This document shows positions 50,541 through 59,696 of a stretch of 64,000 nucleotides of DNA, piece after piece. The notes below the pieces were generated by a model that did not search any database, was not told the DNA's origin, and saw only the letters and a program-made list of their open reading frames with translations. Positions within the stretch are counted from its first letter, which is position 1. Each line of letters starts with the position of its first letter. The translations under genes were made by a program, and so were the position numbers. Source of the stretch: Halorussus marinus. Its GTDB lineage: Archaea; Halobacteriota; Halobacteria; Halobacteriales; Haladaptataceae. Location of the stretch: the NCBI RefSeq assembly GCF_004765795.1, contig NZ_SBIV01000008.1, forward strand, positions 124,001-188,000. Direction: 5' to 3'.

Positions 50541-51832
50541 AAGCGATAATCGCAAAGCGAGTCGACTCAGGCACGCCAGACACCGAGGAGATCCGCGACC
50601 TGACCCGCGCCGCGGGCTACGACGTGGTCGCGGAGTTCACCCAGACGCGCACCGAGGACGCCGCGCTCCAGATCGGCGAGGGGAAAGCCGAGGAGCTGGC
50701 GGCGGCCGTCGCCGACACCGGCGCGGAGGTCGTGGTCTTCGACAACGAGCTCGGGCCGTACCAGACGTACAATCTGGGCCAGAAGCTCCCCGATGGCGTC
50801 AAGGTGATCGACCGGTTCCGGCTCATCCTCGAGATCTTCGGCCAGCGCGCACAGACCCGGAAGGCCCAGCTCCAAGTCGAGCTCGCCGAGCTCCGGTACG
50901 AACTGCCGCGTGCGGAGGCCAAGACCAGCCTCGCCAAGCGCGACGAGCGCCCGGGGTTCATGGGACTGGGCGAGTACGACGAGAGCCGCGAGCAGGACAT
51001 CAAAGACCAGATCTCCCGGATCAACGACGAGCTAGACTCCATCGCCCGGACCGAGGCCGACCGCCGCGACCGGCGCCGCGAGTCGGGGTTCGATCTGGTG
51101 GCGATGGCGGGCTACACCAACGCCGGCAAGTCGACGCTGATGCAGAGCCTCGCGGCCGACATCGAACTGGGCGAGAACGACGACCTCCACCCCGACCTCG
51201 ACACCACCGCCGAGGCACAGGACCGGCTGTTCACGACGCTCGGCACCACCACCCGGAAGATGGACATGGACCGCCGGGACGTGCTGTTGACCGACACGGT
51301 CGGGTTCATCAGCGACCTGCCCCACTGGCTGGTCGAGTCGTTCAAGTCCACCCTCGATGCGGTGTACTACGCCGATCTGGTGTTGCTCGTCGTCGACGTG
51401 AGCGAGCCGATCGACGAGATCCGCGAGAAGCTGGTCACCTGCCACGACACCCTCTACGAGCGCAACGAGGCGCCGATCGTCACGGTACTCAACAAGATCG
51501 ACGCGGTGAGCGACGCGGAGCTCGAAGAGAAACGCGAGGCCCTCTCGGCGCTCGCGCCCGATCCGATCGCAGTCTCGGGCAGAGAACAGCTCAACCTCGA
51601 CGACCTTCGGGCCCGGATCGACGCCGAGCTCCCCGACTGGCGGCGCGAGCGGCTGGTCCTCCCGATGACCGACGACACCATGAGCGCGGTGTCGTGGATC
51701 CACGACCACGCGCGGGTCGACGACGTGACCTACGCCGACGACGAAGTGGTCGTCGACTTCGAGGCCCGGCCCTCGGTCGTCGAACGGGCGCGGGCGAAGG
51801 CCGGCGATCTGGCGTCCGCGCCCTCGGCGTGA
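50537..51832 (+). CDS. hflX: GTPase HflX
   Basis: A 431-residue Obg-like GTPase that binds the large ribosomal subunit; bacterial HflX splits stalled ribosomes under stress, and archaeal members bind the 50S. The N-terminal HflX domain (residues about 1-180, with DNELGPYQTYNLGQKL and KRDERPGFMGLGE) precedes the G domain: G1 GYTNAGKST (192-200), G3 DTVGFISDLP, G4 NKID. The ATG at 50537 overlaps the upstream stop by 4 bp. The start of the reading frame at 50423 is a shadow of the upstream gene. Confidence 0.93.
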   Translation: MKAIIAKRVDSGTPDTEEIRDLTRAAGYDVVAEFTQTRTEDAALQIGEGKAEELAAAVADTGAEVVVFDNELGPYQTYNLGQKLPDGVKVIDRFRLILEIFGQRAQTRKAQLQVELAELRYELPRAEAKTSLAKRDERPGFMGLGEYDESREQDIKDQISRINDELDSIARTEADRRDRRRESGFDLVAMAGYTNAGKSTLMQSLAADIELGENDDLHPDLDTTAEAQDRLFTTLGTTTRKMDMDRRDVLLTDTVGFISDLPHWLVESFKSTLDAVYYADLVLLVVDVSEPIDEIREKLVTCHDTLYERNEAPIVTVLNKIDAVSDAELEEKREALSALAPDPIAVSGREQLNLDDLRARIDAELPDWRRERLVLPMTDDTMSAVSWIHDHARVDDVTYADDEVVVDFEARPSVVERARAKAGDLASAPSA

Positions 51833-51919
51833 GCGGCGCTCTCGGCCCGGTTTTTCTCGCCCGGCGCGACCCCATAACTGACAAACACCTATAATTAGCG
51901 GTTCGGTGTACCCCGGGCC

Positions 51920-52846
51920 ATGGCGGCTATCGAAACGACGGGGTTGACCAAGCGGTTCGGCGACGTACGGGCGGTCGAGGAGCTCGATCTGACCGTCGAG
52001 TCCGGGGAGGTGTTTGGCTTTCTCGGCCCGAACGGCGCGGGCAAGTCGACGACGATCGACATACTGCTCGATTTCGTCCGGCCGACGGCGGGCACCGCGG
52101 AGGTGCTCGGCTACGACGCCCAGCGGTCGCCGACCGAGATCCACCAGCGCGTCGGGATCCTGCCGGAGGGCTACGGGCTCTACGACCGGCTCTCGGGCCG
52201 GAAGCACGTCGAGTTCATGATCGAGTCGAAGGAGGTCGACGACGATCCCGGCCGGCTCCTCGATCTGGTCGGGCTCGACGCCGAGGACGCCGAGCGAGCC
52301 GTCGGCGGTTACTCGAAGGGGATGGCCCAGCGGCTCGTGCTCGGGATGGCGCTTGTCGGCGACCCCGACCTGCTGATCCTCGACGAGCCCTCGACCGGTC
52401 TCGACCCCAACGGCGCCCGGGAGGTCCGCCGGATCGTCCGGGACCTCGCCGACGGCGGGACGACGGTGTTTTTCTCGAGTCACGTCCTCGGGCAGGTCGA
52501 GGCGGTGTGTGACCGCGTCGGCATCATGCGCGAGGGGCGGCTTGTCGCGGTCGACACCATCGACGGGCTCAGAGACTCCATCGGGAGCGGCGCGACAATC
52601 GAACTGGAAGTCGATCGAGTTCCCGACGGCGTCGAGTCGCTGTCGATCGACGGCGTCAGCGACCTGACCGCGGCGGACGGGACGATCCGGGCGACCTGCC
52701 TCGACCCGAGCGCGAAGCTGGCCGTGATCGATCGGGTCCGCGAGGAGGGCGCCGCGATCCGGGACATCACGACCCGCGAGTCGTCGCTCGAAGACCTCTT
52801 TACGGCCTACACGGTCGACCGCCAAACGGAGGGGGTTCGGGCGTGA
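51920..52846 (+). CDS. ABC transporter ATP-binding protein (ABC-2 exporter type)
   Basis: A 308-residue nucleotide-binding subunit. Walker A FLGPNGAGKST (residues about 34-44), VGGYSKGMAQRLVLG (signature), DEPSTGLDPN (Walker B) and FFSSHVLGQVEAVCDR are intact. The C-terminal 80 residues (after about 220) form the extra domain seen in DrrA/NatA-type exporters. The next gene, overlapping by 4 bp, encodes the permease; together they form an ABC-2 exporter, perhaps for multidrug, lipid or sodium ions. A TATA-like string lies 20-30 nt upstream. Substrate unknown. Confidence 0.9.
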   Translation: MAAIETTGLTKRFGDVRAVEELDLTVESGEVFGFLGPNGAGKSTTIDILLDFVRPTAGTAEVLGYDAQRSPTEIHQRVGILPEGYGLYDRLSGRKHVEFMIESKEVDDDPGRLLDLVGLDAEDAERAVGGYSKGMAQRLVLGMALVGDPDLLILDEPSTGLDPNGAREVRRIVRDLADGGTTVFFSSHVLGQVEAVCDRVGIMREGRLVAVDTIDGLRDSIGSGATIELEVDRVPDGVESLSIDGVSDLTAADGTIRATCLDPSAKLAVIDRVREEGAAIRDITTRESSLEDLFTAYTVDRQTEGVRA

Positions 52847-53706
52847 GCTGGCGCGTCGTCGCCCGGAAGGACTTCGCGGACGCGGTCCGGTCGCGGATGC
52901 TGTGGGGCATCGTCGGGCTGTTCGCGCTCCTGATGGGGGTCTCGGCGCTCGTCCCGAGCCTCCTCGATATCGGGGGAGCGACCCTCGGTTACAATTTCGC
53001 GGCGGACCTCGCCCAGACGCTGGTGCCGGTGACCGCGCTCGTCGCGGCCTACCTCGCTATCGCGGGCGAGCGCGAGTCGGGCAGTATCAAGCTCCTGCTC
53101 GGGGCGCCCCACTCGCGGTTGGACGTGACCGTCGGGAAATTCGTCGGGCGCGCGGGCGTCGTTCTGGTCGGCGTGCTCGCCGGGTTCGTCGTCGCGGGGC
53201 TGGTCGCGGTGGTCGCTTACGGCGAGCTCGCGATCGGCGAGTTCGTCTCGGTGACGGTGCTGACCGCGGCGCTCGGGGTGACGTTCGTCGGCATCGCGGT
53301 CGGCATCTCGGCCGCGACCAGCACCCGCTCGCGGGCGATGGCGCTGGCTATCGGGGTGTTCTTCGTGTTCGCGCTCCTGTGGGATCTGGTCCCGTTCGCG
53401 CTCACCTACCTCCGGACCGGCGGGCTGGATCTCGGCGGAACGGTGCCGGCCTGGCAGGTGCTCGTCGAGCAGTCGAACCCCTCGCGGGCGTTCAGCCAGC
53501 TCGTGGACGCCGCACTCGGCTCGGGCGCCGAGATGACCGCGGGCGGTGGCGGGGGCGGCGAGGGCGCCGCCAACCCCTTCCAGAGCCGGATAGCCGGAGC
53601 AGAGCCGTTCTACCTGAAAGACTGGTTCATGCTCGTCATCCTCGGGGCGTGGACCGTCCTGCCCGTGATCGCGGGCCACCTCCGATTCCGGAGCGCCGAC
53701 CTATAG
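52843..53706 (+). CDS. ABC-2-type permease
   Basis: A 287-residue membrane subunit with six hydrophobic segments and the ABC-2 pattern: short cytoplasmic start (SWRVVARKDFADAVRSR), and the loop ERESGSIKLLLGAPHSRLDVTVGKFVGR between segments two and three. The GTG start overlaps the ATPase stop by 4 bp (GTGA), so translation is coupled. It pairs with the preceding ATPase as an exporter. A Gly-rich loop (about 225-250) precedes the last segment. Its end overlaps the convergent moaC end by 6 bp. Confidence 0.88.
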   Translation: MSWRVVARKDFADAVRSRMLWGIVGLFALLMGVSALVPSLLDIGGATLGYNFAADLAQTLVPVTALVAAYLAIAGERESGSIKLLLGAPHSRLDVTVGKFVGRAGVVLVGVLAGFVVAGLVAVVAYGELAIGEFVSVTVLTAALGVTFVGIAVGISAATSTRSRAMALAIGVFFVFALLWDLVPFALTYLRTGGLDLGGTVPAWQVLVEQSNPSRAFSQLVDAALGSGAEMTAGGGGGGEGAANPFQSRIAGAEPFYLKDWFMLVILGAWTVLPVIAGHLRFRSADL

Positions 53707-54183
53707 CTCGCGTTTCTGCTTGTCGAGGACCCGGACGCGGTCGATCGCGGTGTCGGGGTACTGGCCGTCGGCGTCCTTCTCGGCGGCCTTCACCATGTCC
53801 CAGACCACGTTCAGCCCGGTCGTGACCCCTTCTAAGGCCTCCATCTCACAGCCGGTCTTGCCGGTCGTCTCGACCGCGACCTCCAGAGTCACCCGATCGT
53901 CGTCGAGTTCGAAGTCGGTCTCGACGTTCGTGATCGGGATCTGGTGGCACATCGGGATCGTCTCCCAAGTGTGTTTGACCGCCTGCACCGCCCCGACCCG
54001 GGCGGTCGCGAGCACGTCGCCCTTGCTCACTTCGTCGTCGCGGATGGCCGCGATCGTCTCGGGCCGGAGGGTGAGTTCGCCCGCCGCGACCGCCCGCCGG
54101 GCGGTGTCTGGCTTGTCGCCCACGTCGACCATCTGGACGTCGCCGTCGGCGTCGGTGTGGGTCAGGTCGTCGGAGTCACTCAT
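53701..54183 (-). CDS. moaC: Cyclic pyranopterin monophosphate synthase
   Basis: A 160-residue enzyme of molybdenum cofactor synthesis, making cPMP with MoaA from GTP. The MoaC motifs KGDVLATARVGAVQAVKHT, PMCHQIPIT and KTGCEMEALEGVTTGLN are present, with the expected active-site histidines and lysines. The open frame extends upstream to 54216, but MSDSDDLTHTDADGD is the family start. It overlaps nnr by 8 bp and converges with the ABC permease by 6 bp. Confidence 0.95.
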   Translation of the reverse strand: MSDSDDLTHTDADGDVQMVDVGDKPDTARRAVAAGELTLRPETIAAIRDDEVSKGDVLATARVGAVQAVKHTWETIPMCHQIPITNVETDFELDDDRVTLEVAVETTGKTGCEMEALEGVTTGLNVVWDMVKAAEKDADGQYPDTAIDRVRVLDKQKREL

Positions 54184-55672
54184 CGCGATCACCCCACACG
54201 GCGCGGGGCAGGGCATCCAGCAGGTCCGAGGCGACCAGTCCGCCGCGGCGGTCGTCGAGCAGTTCGGCCGCCCGGCCGTTCGCGTAGGTCCCCATGCAGG
54301 CGGCCGCGAACGCGTCGTGGCCGGCGAGCAGGCCGGCGATCGCGCCCGCGAGGGTGTCGCCGGTGCCGCCGACGGTCATGCCGGAGGTGCCGGCTCGCGA
54401 GACGCGGGTCCGCTCGCCGTCCTCAGAACTCTGGGAGTTCTGATGGGCTCGGAAATCGTCCGCCGATTTCCGACCGTCGGCCACGACGTCCTCGCGGGCC
54501 TTCGCGACCACGACGTGGCCGAGGTCGGCCGCGAAGTCCGCGATCTCGTCGGCGCGCTCGCCCAGTTCGTCGGCGCCCTCGATCTCGGGGCCGCCCATCT
54601 CCGCGAGTTCTTTGCGGTTCGGGGTGCAGACCAGCTCGGCGTCGGTCTCGACTGCGGGCACCACCGACACTGCGTCGGCGTCGACGACCGCCCTCCCGGA
54701 GAACGATTCGAGGAAGCGCTCGGCGGCCTCGACGGTCTCGTCGGCGGTCCCGAGGCCGGGCCCGAGCACCACGACGTCGTCGTACGCCTCGGCGGTCTCG
54801 ACGAGGGCGTCGACCTGATCGGGCGCGAGTCGCTCGCCGTCGTACGACTGGACGATGAGGTCCTCGGCGAACCCCTGAATCCCGTCGGCGACCGTCTCGG
54901 GCGCGGCGACGAACGAGAGGTCCGCGCCCGCCCGGAGGGCGGCCTGCGCGGCGAGCGCCGGCGCTCCGGTGTAGGGGCCGCCGCCAACGACGAAGACCCG
55001 GGCGTCGTCGGCCGGGGGACCGCGACGGACCGGTCGCATGTCGCCGGGCCCGAGGTATCGTTCGGCGGCCGCTGGGATGCCGATGTCCGCGACCGTCACC
55101 GCGGCCTCGAGCGCGTCGAGGCCGGGCTTTTGGTCGTGGAAGGTCACGACGCGGTCGGCCGCGACCGCGGCGCCCGGGGCCACACCCGTGTCGGCGTCGA
55201 CGCCCGACGGGACGTCGACCGCGACGACGGTCGCCTCGGCGTCGTTGATCGCTCGGGCGGCGGTGGCCTCGGGGTCCCGAAGCGCGCCGGTCACCCCGGT
55301 CCCGAGCATCGCGTCGACGACCACGTCGGCGTCCGGGAGGTCGACGTCACGGGAATCGCCGACCGCCTCGCGGTCGATCCCCGCCCGCCCGAGCGCGTCC
55401 CAGTTCTCGCGGGCGATGTCGGTCGCGATCGTCTCGGCCCTCCCGAGGAGGTGGACCGACACGTCGTACGCCGAGAGAAACCGGGCGGCGACGAAGGCGT
55501 CACCGCCGTTGTTACCCCGCCCGGCGACGACCGCGACGCGGGCGCCCGGATCCGCGACCGCTCGGACTTCGCGGGCGACGGCGTTGCCGCTCGACTCCAT
55601 CAACTGCTTGCGCGGGATTCCGAGTGCGGCCGCGTTCTCGTCGACCTGCGCCATTCGCTCGGCGGAAATCAT
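54176..55672 (-). CDS. nnr: Bifunctional NAD(P)H-hydrate epimerase/dehydratase
   Basis: A 498-residue repair enzyme for hydrated NAD(P)H (NAD(P)HX). Residues 1-215 form the epimerase domain (VAVVAGRGNNGGDAFVAARFL, then VVAVDVPSGVDADTG); residues about 225-498 form the ADP-dependent (S)-NAD(P)HX dehydratase domain, with GTGGTGDTLAGAIAGLLAG-like motif (here MTVGGTGDTLAGA). An unusual stretch at about residues 401-417, RKSADDFRAHQNSQSSE, interrupts the dehydratase domain before the GTGD motif and is encoded by two hairpins. The ATG at 55672 is supported by a TATA-like CATTTAACG 24-32 nt upstream. It overlaps moaC. Confidence 0.9.
   Translation of the reverse strand: MISAERMAQVDENAAALGIPRKQLMESSGNAVAREVRAVADPGARVAVVAGRGNNGGDAFVAARFLSAYDVSVHLLGRAETIATDIARENWDALGRAGIDREAVGDSRDVDLPDADVVVDAMLGTGVTGALRDPEATAARAINDAEATVVAVDVPSGVDADTGVAPGAAVAADRVVTFHDQKPGLDALEAAVTVADIGIPAAAERYLGPGDMRPVRRGPPADDARVFVVGGGPYTGAPALAAQAALRAGADLSFVAAPETVADGIQGFAEDLIVQSYDGERLAPDQVDALVETAEAYDDVVVLGPGLGTADETVEAAERFLESFSGRAVVDADAVSVVPAVETDAELVCTPNRKELAEMGGPEIEGADELGERADEIADFAADLGHVVVAKAREDVVADGRKSADDFRAHQNSQSSEDGERTRVSRAGTSGMTVGGTGDTLAGAIAGLLAGHDAFAAACMGTYANGRAAELLDDRRGGLVASDLLDALPRAVWGDRDE
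54423..54473. repeat. In-frame double-hairpin element inside nnr
   Basis: Two adjacent perfect palindromes: a 9-bp stem with 3-nt loop (54423-54443, TCAGAACTC/GAGTTCTGA) and a 10-bp stem with 5-nt loop (54449-54473, TCGGAAATCG/CGATTTCCGA). The 51-bp span is a multiple of three and keeps the frame, encoding a polar, low-complexity stretch. It resembles a mobile or REP-like palindromic element. Confidence 0.65.
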
Positions 55673-55765
55673 ACCCGGGCGTTGGCCTGCGAGCGCGTTA
55701 AATGCTGTCGTCGACGGATCGCCGCGAGGACACGTTTTATCGGGGCGGCCCGCAATTGAGAGAGT

Positions 55766-56668
55766 ATGTCACCCGAGACGGTCGGCTTCGTCGGCCTCGG
55801 ACTCATGGGCGAACCGATGGCGAAAAACCTCCTCGACGCGGGCTACCTCGTGGTGGGCCACAACCGCTCGCAGGAGCCGGTCGAGGCGATCGTCGAGTAC
55901 GGCGGGGAAGGCGCCGACACCGCGAGCGAGGCCGCCTCGCGGTCGGACGTGGTGATCACCTGCCTGCCGGACTCGGCGGTCGTCGCCGAGGTGATGCGCG
56001 CCGACGACGGTATCATCGCGGGGCTCGACGGCGGCGAGACGGTGATCGACATGTCGACCATCTCGCCGACCGTGACCGAGGAGCTCGCCGAGGAGCTCGC
56101 GGCGATCGACGTCGAGATGCTCGACGCGCCGATCAGCGGCGGCGAGGAGGGCGCGATCGACGGGACGCTCTCGATCATGGTCGGCGGCGACGAGGCGGTG
56201 GTAGACGACCACCGCGACCTGCTTTCGGCGATGGGCGAGACCATCACCCACTGCGGGCCCGCCGGCTCGGGGCAGGTCACGAAGGCGTGCAACCAGATCG
56301 TCGTGGCCAACACGATGGAGGCGATCAGCGAGGCGCTGGTGTTCGCCGAGAAGGCGGGCGCGGACCTGCAGGCGGTAGTCGACGCGATCAGCGGCGGCGC
56401 CGCGGGCTGTTGGGCGCTCGACAACCGCGCGCCGTCGATGATCCGGGGCGACTTCGAGCCGGGCTTTTTCGCGAGCTACCAGTACAAGGACCTCCGGATC
56501 GCGACCGACGCGGGCGAGGCGTTCGGCGCGCCGATGCCGGCGACCGAGGTCACCCACGAGATGTACAAGTCGATGGAGGAAAACGGGATGGGCCTCGACG
56601 ACAACTCCGGGGTCATGCAGGTGGTCGAGATGCTCGCGGGAACCGAGGCCCGGGTCGACGAGGAGTGA
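55766..56668 (+). CDS. NAD(P)-dependent beta-hydroxyacid dehydrogenase
   Basis: A 300-residue enzyme of the 3-hydroxyisobutyrate dehydrogenase/tartronate semialdehyde reductase family. It opens with a Rossmann motif GFVGLGLMGEPMAKNLL, then has DAPISGGEEGAIDGTLSIMVGG and the catalytic lysine in KACNQIVVANTMEA. Reactions are reversible reductions of beta-hydroxyacids; the exact substrate is unclear. A TATA-like GTTTTATC lies 27-33 nt upstream. It stands apart from a pathway cluster. Confidence 0.88.
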   Translation: MSPETVGFVGLGLMGEPMAKNLLDAGYLVVGHNRSQEPVEAIVEYGGEGADTASEAASRSDVVITCLPDSAVVAEVMRADDGIIAGLDGGETVIDMSTISPTVTEELAEELAAIDVEMLDAPISGGEEGAIDGTLSIMVGGDEAVVDDHRDLLSAMGETITHCGPAGSGQVTKACNQIVVANTMEAISEALVFAEKAGADLQAVVDAISGGAAGCWALDNRAPSMIRGDFEPGFFASYQYKDLRIATDAGEAFGAPMPATEVTHEMYKSMEENGMGLDDNSGVMQVVEMLAGTEARVDEE

Positions 56669-56712
56669 CACCGGCGGCGTCGGGGCGACCGCTCGTCGGC
56701 GTCGGGGCGACG

Positions 56713-56994
56713 CTACCGGCGGATCCGGAACCCGTCCTCGCCCTCGGGGTCGGCGTACTCAACCGCGACGTCCCCGACCTCGGCGGCCGGACTGCCGGTG
56801 TGACACCACTCGACCATCGACTCGACGGCCGCCACGGGCCCCTCGAAGACGGCCTCAACCCGACCGTCGGCGAGGTTGCGGACCCAGCCGTCGACGCCCT
56901 TCTCGCGGGCCGCGTCCCGGGTGTTCGCCCGGTAGTAGACGCCCTGTACCGTGCCGGAGACGAAGACGTGTGCGCGGGTTCGGTCCTCGGACAT
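56713..56994 (-). CDS. acyP: Acylphosphatase
   Basis: A 93-residue enzyme hydrolysing acyl phosphates. The motif VQGVYYRANTRDAA with the catalytic arginine (and GWVRNLADGRVEAVFEG with the catalytic asparagine) is classical. The open frame extends upstream beyond 57000, but MSEDRTRAHVFVSGTVQG at 56994 is the family start and a TATA-like CTTTACC lies about 25-32 nt upstream. It is divergent from gpmI. Confidence 0.92.
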   Translation of the reverse strand: MSEDRTRAHVFVSGTVQGVYYRANTRDAAREKGVDGWVRNLADGRVEAVFEGPVAAVESMVEWCHTGSPAAEVGDVAVEYADPEGEDGFRIRR

Positions 56995-57076
56995 AGTCGG
57001 TCGGGAGTTCGTCCGGGAGGGGTAAAGTCGGTCGGGGTTCGAAGAGTAGTTAGGCGCCCACGCCGACGTCCCGACC

Positions 57077-58594
57077 ATGAAAGCCGCGCTCATCGTGCTG
57101 GACGGGTGGGGGCTCGGACCCGAGGACGGGAGACGGAACGCGGTCGAGGCCGCCGACACGCCGAACTTCGATCGGTTCGTCGCGACCGGCGCCGACGGCA
57201 CCCTCACCGTGTCCGGACGGCGGGTCGGCCTCCCGGAGGGACAGATGGGCAACAGCGAGGTCGGCCACCTCAACATCGGGGCGGGCCGGGTCGTCAAACA
57301 GGAGTACACCCGGATCACCGACGCGATCGAGGCGGGTGAACTGGGCGACAACGACGCGATCGCCCGGGCGTTCGACTACGCGACCGACAACGACGGCCGG
57401 GTCCACTTCGTGGGGTTGGTGAGCGACGGCGGGGTCCACTCCGATCAGGACCACCTCCACGCGCTGATCGCGCTCGCGGCCGACCGGGGCGTCGACGCCG
57501 TCACCCACGCGTTCACCGACGGTCGGGACACCCCGCCCGAGAGCGGCGCGGGGTTCCTCGGTGACCTCCGAGACGTGATCGACCGCGAGGGGACCGGCGA
57601 GGTGGCGACCGTCTCGGGACGCTACTACGCGATGGACCGCGATCAGAACTGGGATCGCACCCGGCGGGCGTACGACGCCATCGTGAACCGGGAGGCCGAC
57701 CACACCGCCGAGTCGGGGGTCGGCGCCGTCGAGGAGAGCTACGACCGGGGCGAGACCGACGAGTTCGTCGAGCCGACGCTGATCGAGGGCGGCCCCGCCC
57801 TCTCGGACGGGGACGCGGCGCTCTTTTTCAACTTCCGGGCCGACCGCGCGCGCCAGCTCACCCGGATGCTCGCGGACATCGAGCCGGCGTGGCCGTTCGA
57901 GACCGACCCGCCCGAGATCGAACTGGCGACGATGACCCAGTACGACGCGGCGTTCGACCTGCCGGTCGCGTTCCCGCCCCACCGCCCCGAGGACGTGCTC
58001 GGCGAGGTGCTCGCCGAGGCGGGGCTCACCCAGTTGCGGATCGCCGAGTCCGAGAAGTACGCCCACGTCACCTACTTCCTGAACGGCGGCCGAGAAGTCG
58101 AGTTCCCGGGCGAGCGCCGCGAGATCGTCCCCTCGCCGGACGTGGCGACCTACGACCGCCGGCCCGAGATGAGCGCGCCCGAGGTCACAGACACCGCGAT
58201 CGCGTCAATCGAGGAAGACGACCCCGACGTGTTGGTGCTCAACTACGCGAACCCCGACATGGTGGGCCACACCGGCGACTTCGACGCCGCGGTCGCGGCG
58301 GTCGCGGCGGTCGACGAACAGCTCGGCCGGCTCGTCGCCGCGGTCGAATCGGCGGGCGGCCACGTCCTGGTGACCGCCGACCACGGCAACGCCGACGACA
58401 TGGGGACGCCCGAGGACCCCCACACCGCCCACACGCGCAACCCGGTGCCGTTCGTCTACCGGTCGCCGGCCGGCGACGACGCCGGGCGACTCGTCCGGGA
58501 GGGCGGGTCGCTCTGTGACGTCGCGCCGACGCTACTCGAACTCGTCGGCGTCGACCGGCCGGCCGCGATGACCGGCCGGTCGCTGTTGGAGTAG
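57077..58594 (+). CDS. gpmI: 2,3-bisphosphoglycerate-independent phosphoglycerate mutase
   Basis: A 505-residue manganese enzyme of glycolysis/gluconeogenesis interconverting 3- and 2-phosphoglycerate. The N-terminal metal motif is VLDGWGLGPED; the phospho-serine region is GNSEVGHLNIGAGR; later ligands lie in FNFRADRARQL, NYANPDMVGHTG and TADHGNADDM. The length is typical of the bacterial-type iPGM rather than the archaeal aPGM type. The ATG at 57077 is preceded by a TATA-like string at 57045-57052. Confidence 0.95.
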   Translation: MKAALIVLDGWGLGPEDGRRNAVEAADTPNFDRFVATGADGTLTVSGRRVGLPEGQMGNSEVGHLNIGAGRVVKQEYTRITDAIEAGELGDNDAIARAFDYATDNDGRVHFVGLVSDGGVHSDQDHLHALIALAADRGVDAVTHAFTDGRDTPPESGAGFLGDLRDVIDREGTGEVATVSGRYYAMDRDQNWDRTRRAYDAIVNREADHTAESGVGAVEESYDRGETDEFVEPTLIEGGPALSDGDAALFFNFRADRARQLTRMLADIEPAWPFETDPPEIELATMTQYDAAFDLPVAFPPHRPEDVLGEVLAEAGLTQLRIAESEKYAHVTYFLNGGREVEFPGERREIVPSPDVATYDRRPEMSAPEVTDTAIASIEEDDPDVLVLNYANPDMVGHTGDFDAAVAAVAAVDEQLGRLVAAVESAGGHVLVTADHGNADDMGTPEDPHTAHTRNPVPFVYRSPAGDDAGRLVREGGSLCDVAPTLLELVGVDRPAAMTGRSLLE

Positions 58595-58657
58595 CCGTCG
58601 TCGACGTCGCCTCCGGAAGTGGAAGCCGTTTAGTGGCCCGGCCGTCTCGACCGTGAT

Positions 58658-58816
58658 ATGATCTCACCGTTGCACGTCGGGGTCGAACATCCGAACCTGC
58701 TCTGGGTCGGCGCGGCCGGGCTCGTCGCGTTCGTCGCGGGGCTCGCGGTCAACCTCTATCGGTCGACCCGAGACGCCGCCCCGACCGAGTCGCCAGCGCC
58801 CGACGACGCGGAGTAG
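58658..58816 (+). CDS. 52-residue single-membrane-span protein
   Basis: A short frame starting MISPLHVGVEHPNLLWVG, with one hydrophobic segment (LVAFVAGLAVNLY, about residues 17-35) and an acidic C-terminal tail (TESPAPDDAE). It lies 63 bp after gpmI on the same strand, with a TTTAG element between. I do not recognise it; codon use and the hydrophobic-acidic layout resemble small haloarchaeal membrane peptides. Confidence 0.5.
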   Translation: MISPLHVGVEHPNLLWVGAAGLVAFVAGLAVNLYRSTRDAAPTESPAPDDAE

Positions 58817-58883
58817 CCGACAGGGCCGACCGCCCCAGCTCTCGGCCGTGTTCGCCGCGGGTCCCAGTCGCCCCGTTCGGTCG

Positions 58884-59696
58884 CTACTCGCCGGTCCGGA
58901 ACGACAGGTCCAGCGACGCCGCCGAGTGGGTCAGCGACCCCATCGAGATCACGTCCACGCCGGTGGCCGCGTACTCCCGAACGGCTTCGACGGTGATCCC
59001 ACCGCTCGCCTCGGCGAGAACGCCGTCCGGGAGCGTCTCGACGCTCTCGCGGACCGTCTCGGGGTCCATGTTGTCTAACAGCACGACGTCCGCCCCGGCC
59101 TCGGCGGCCCGGACGGCGTCGTCGGGGGATTCGACCTCGACCTCGATCTTCGTCGCGAACGACTTCTCGGCGCGGAAGTGCGCCACCGCATCCTCCAGCC
59201 CCATCTCGGCGACGTGGTTGTCCTTGACCATCACCAGCCCCGACAGCGTGAGTCGGTGGGTGTCTCCGCCCCCGGCCGCGACCGCGCGCTTCTCCACCCC
59301 GCGGAGGCCGGGCGTGGTCTTGCGGGTGGCCGCGACGGCGACGTCGTCGTTCACCTCGCGGACCGCTTCGACCGCCCGGCGAGTCTTCGTCGCCACCCCC
59401 GAGGCGTGGCCCGCGATGTTGACCGCGACGCGCTCGCCCCGGAGGACCGATTCCGCGGGCCCTTCGACCGCGAGAACCGTCTCTCCCGGTGCGATCCTGT
59501 CGCCGGCTTCCGCGGTCGCTTCGCAGTCCGCGTCGAGGTACTCGAAGACGGCCCCGGCGGCGTCGAGTCCCGCCGCGACGCCGCCCTCCTTCGCGACGAG
59601 GCGACCTGTGGTCTCGCCGGGAACGTGGTTGGTCACGTCGCGGTGGCCCACGTCCTCTCGGAGCCACTCCTCGACCGTCCGGTCAGTCACTCGCAT
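58884..59696 (-). CDS. nadC: Nicotinate-nucleotide diphosphorylase (quinolinate PRTase)
   Basis: A 270-residue enzyme making nicotinate mononucleotide from quinolinate and PRPP. The family stretches VAVNIAGHASGVATKTRRAV, TRKTTPGLRGVEKRAVAAGG, HRLTLSGLVMVKDNH and EASGGITVEAVREY are present with their basic residues. It is the third gene of the nad operon; its start overlaps nadB by 14 bp. Confidence 0.95.
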   Translation of the reverse strand: MRVTDRTVEEWLREDVGHRDVTNHVPGETTGRLVAKEGGVAAGLDAAGAVFEYLDADCEATAEAGDRIAPGETVLAVEGPAESVLRGERVAVNIAGHASGVATKTRRAVEAVREVNDDVAVAATRKTTPGLRGVEKRAVAAGGGDTHRLTLSGLVMVKDNHVAEMGLEDAVAHFRAEKSFATKIEVEVESPDDAVRAAEAGADVVLLDNMDPETVRESVETLPDGVLAEASGGITVEAVREYAATGVDVISMGSLTHSAASLDLSFRTGE

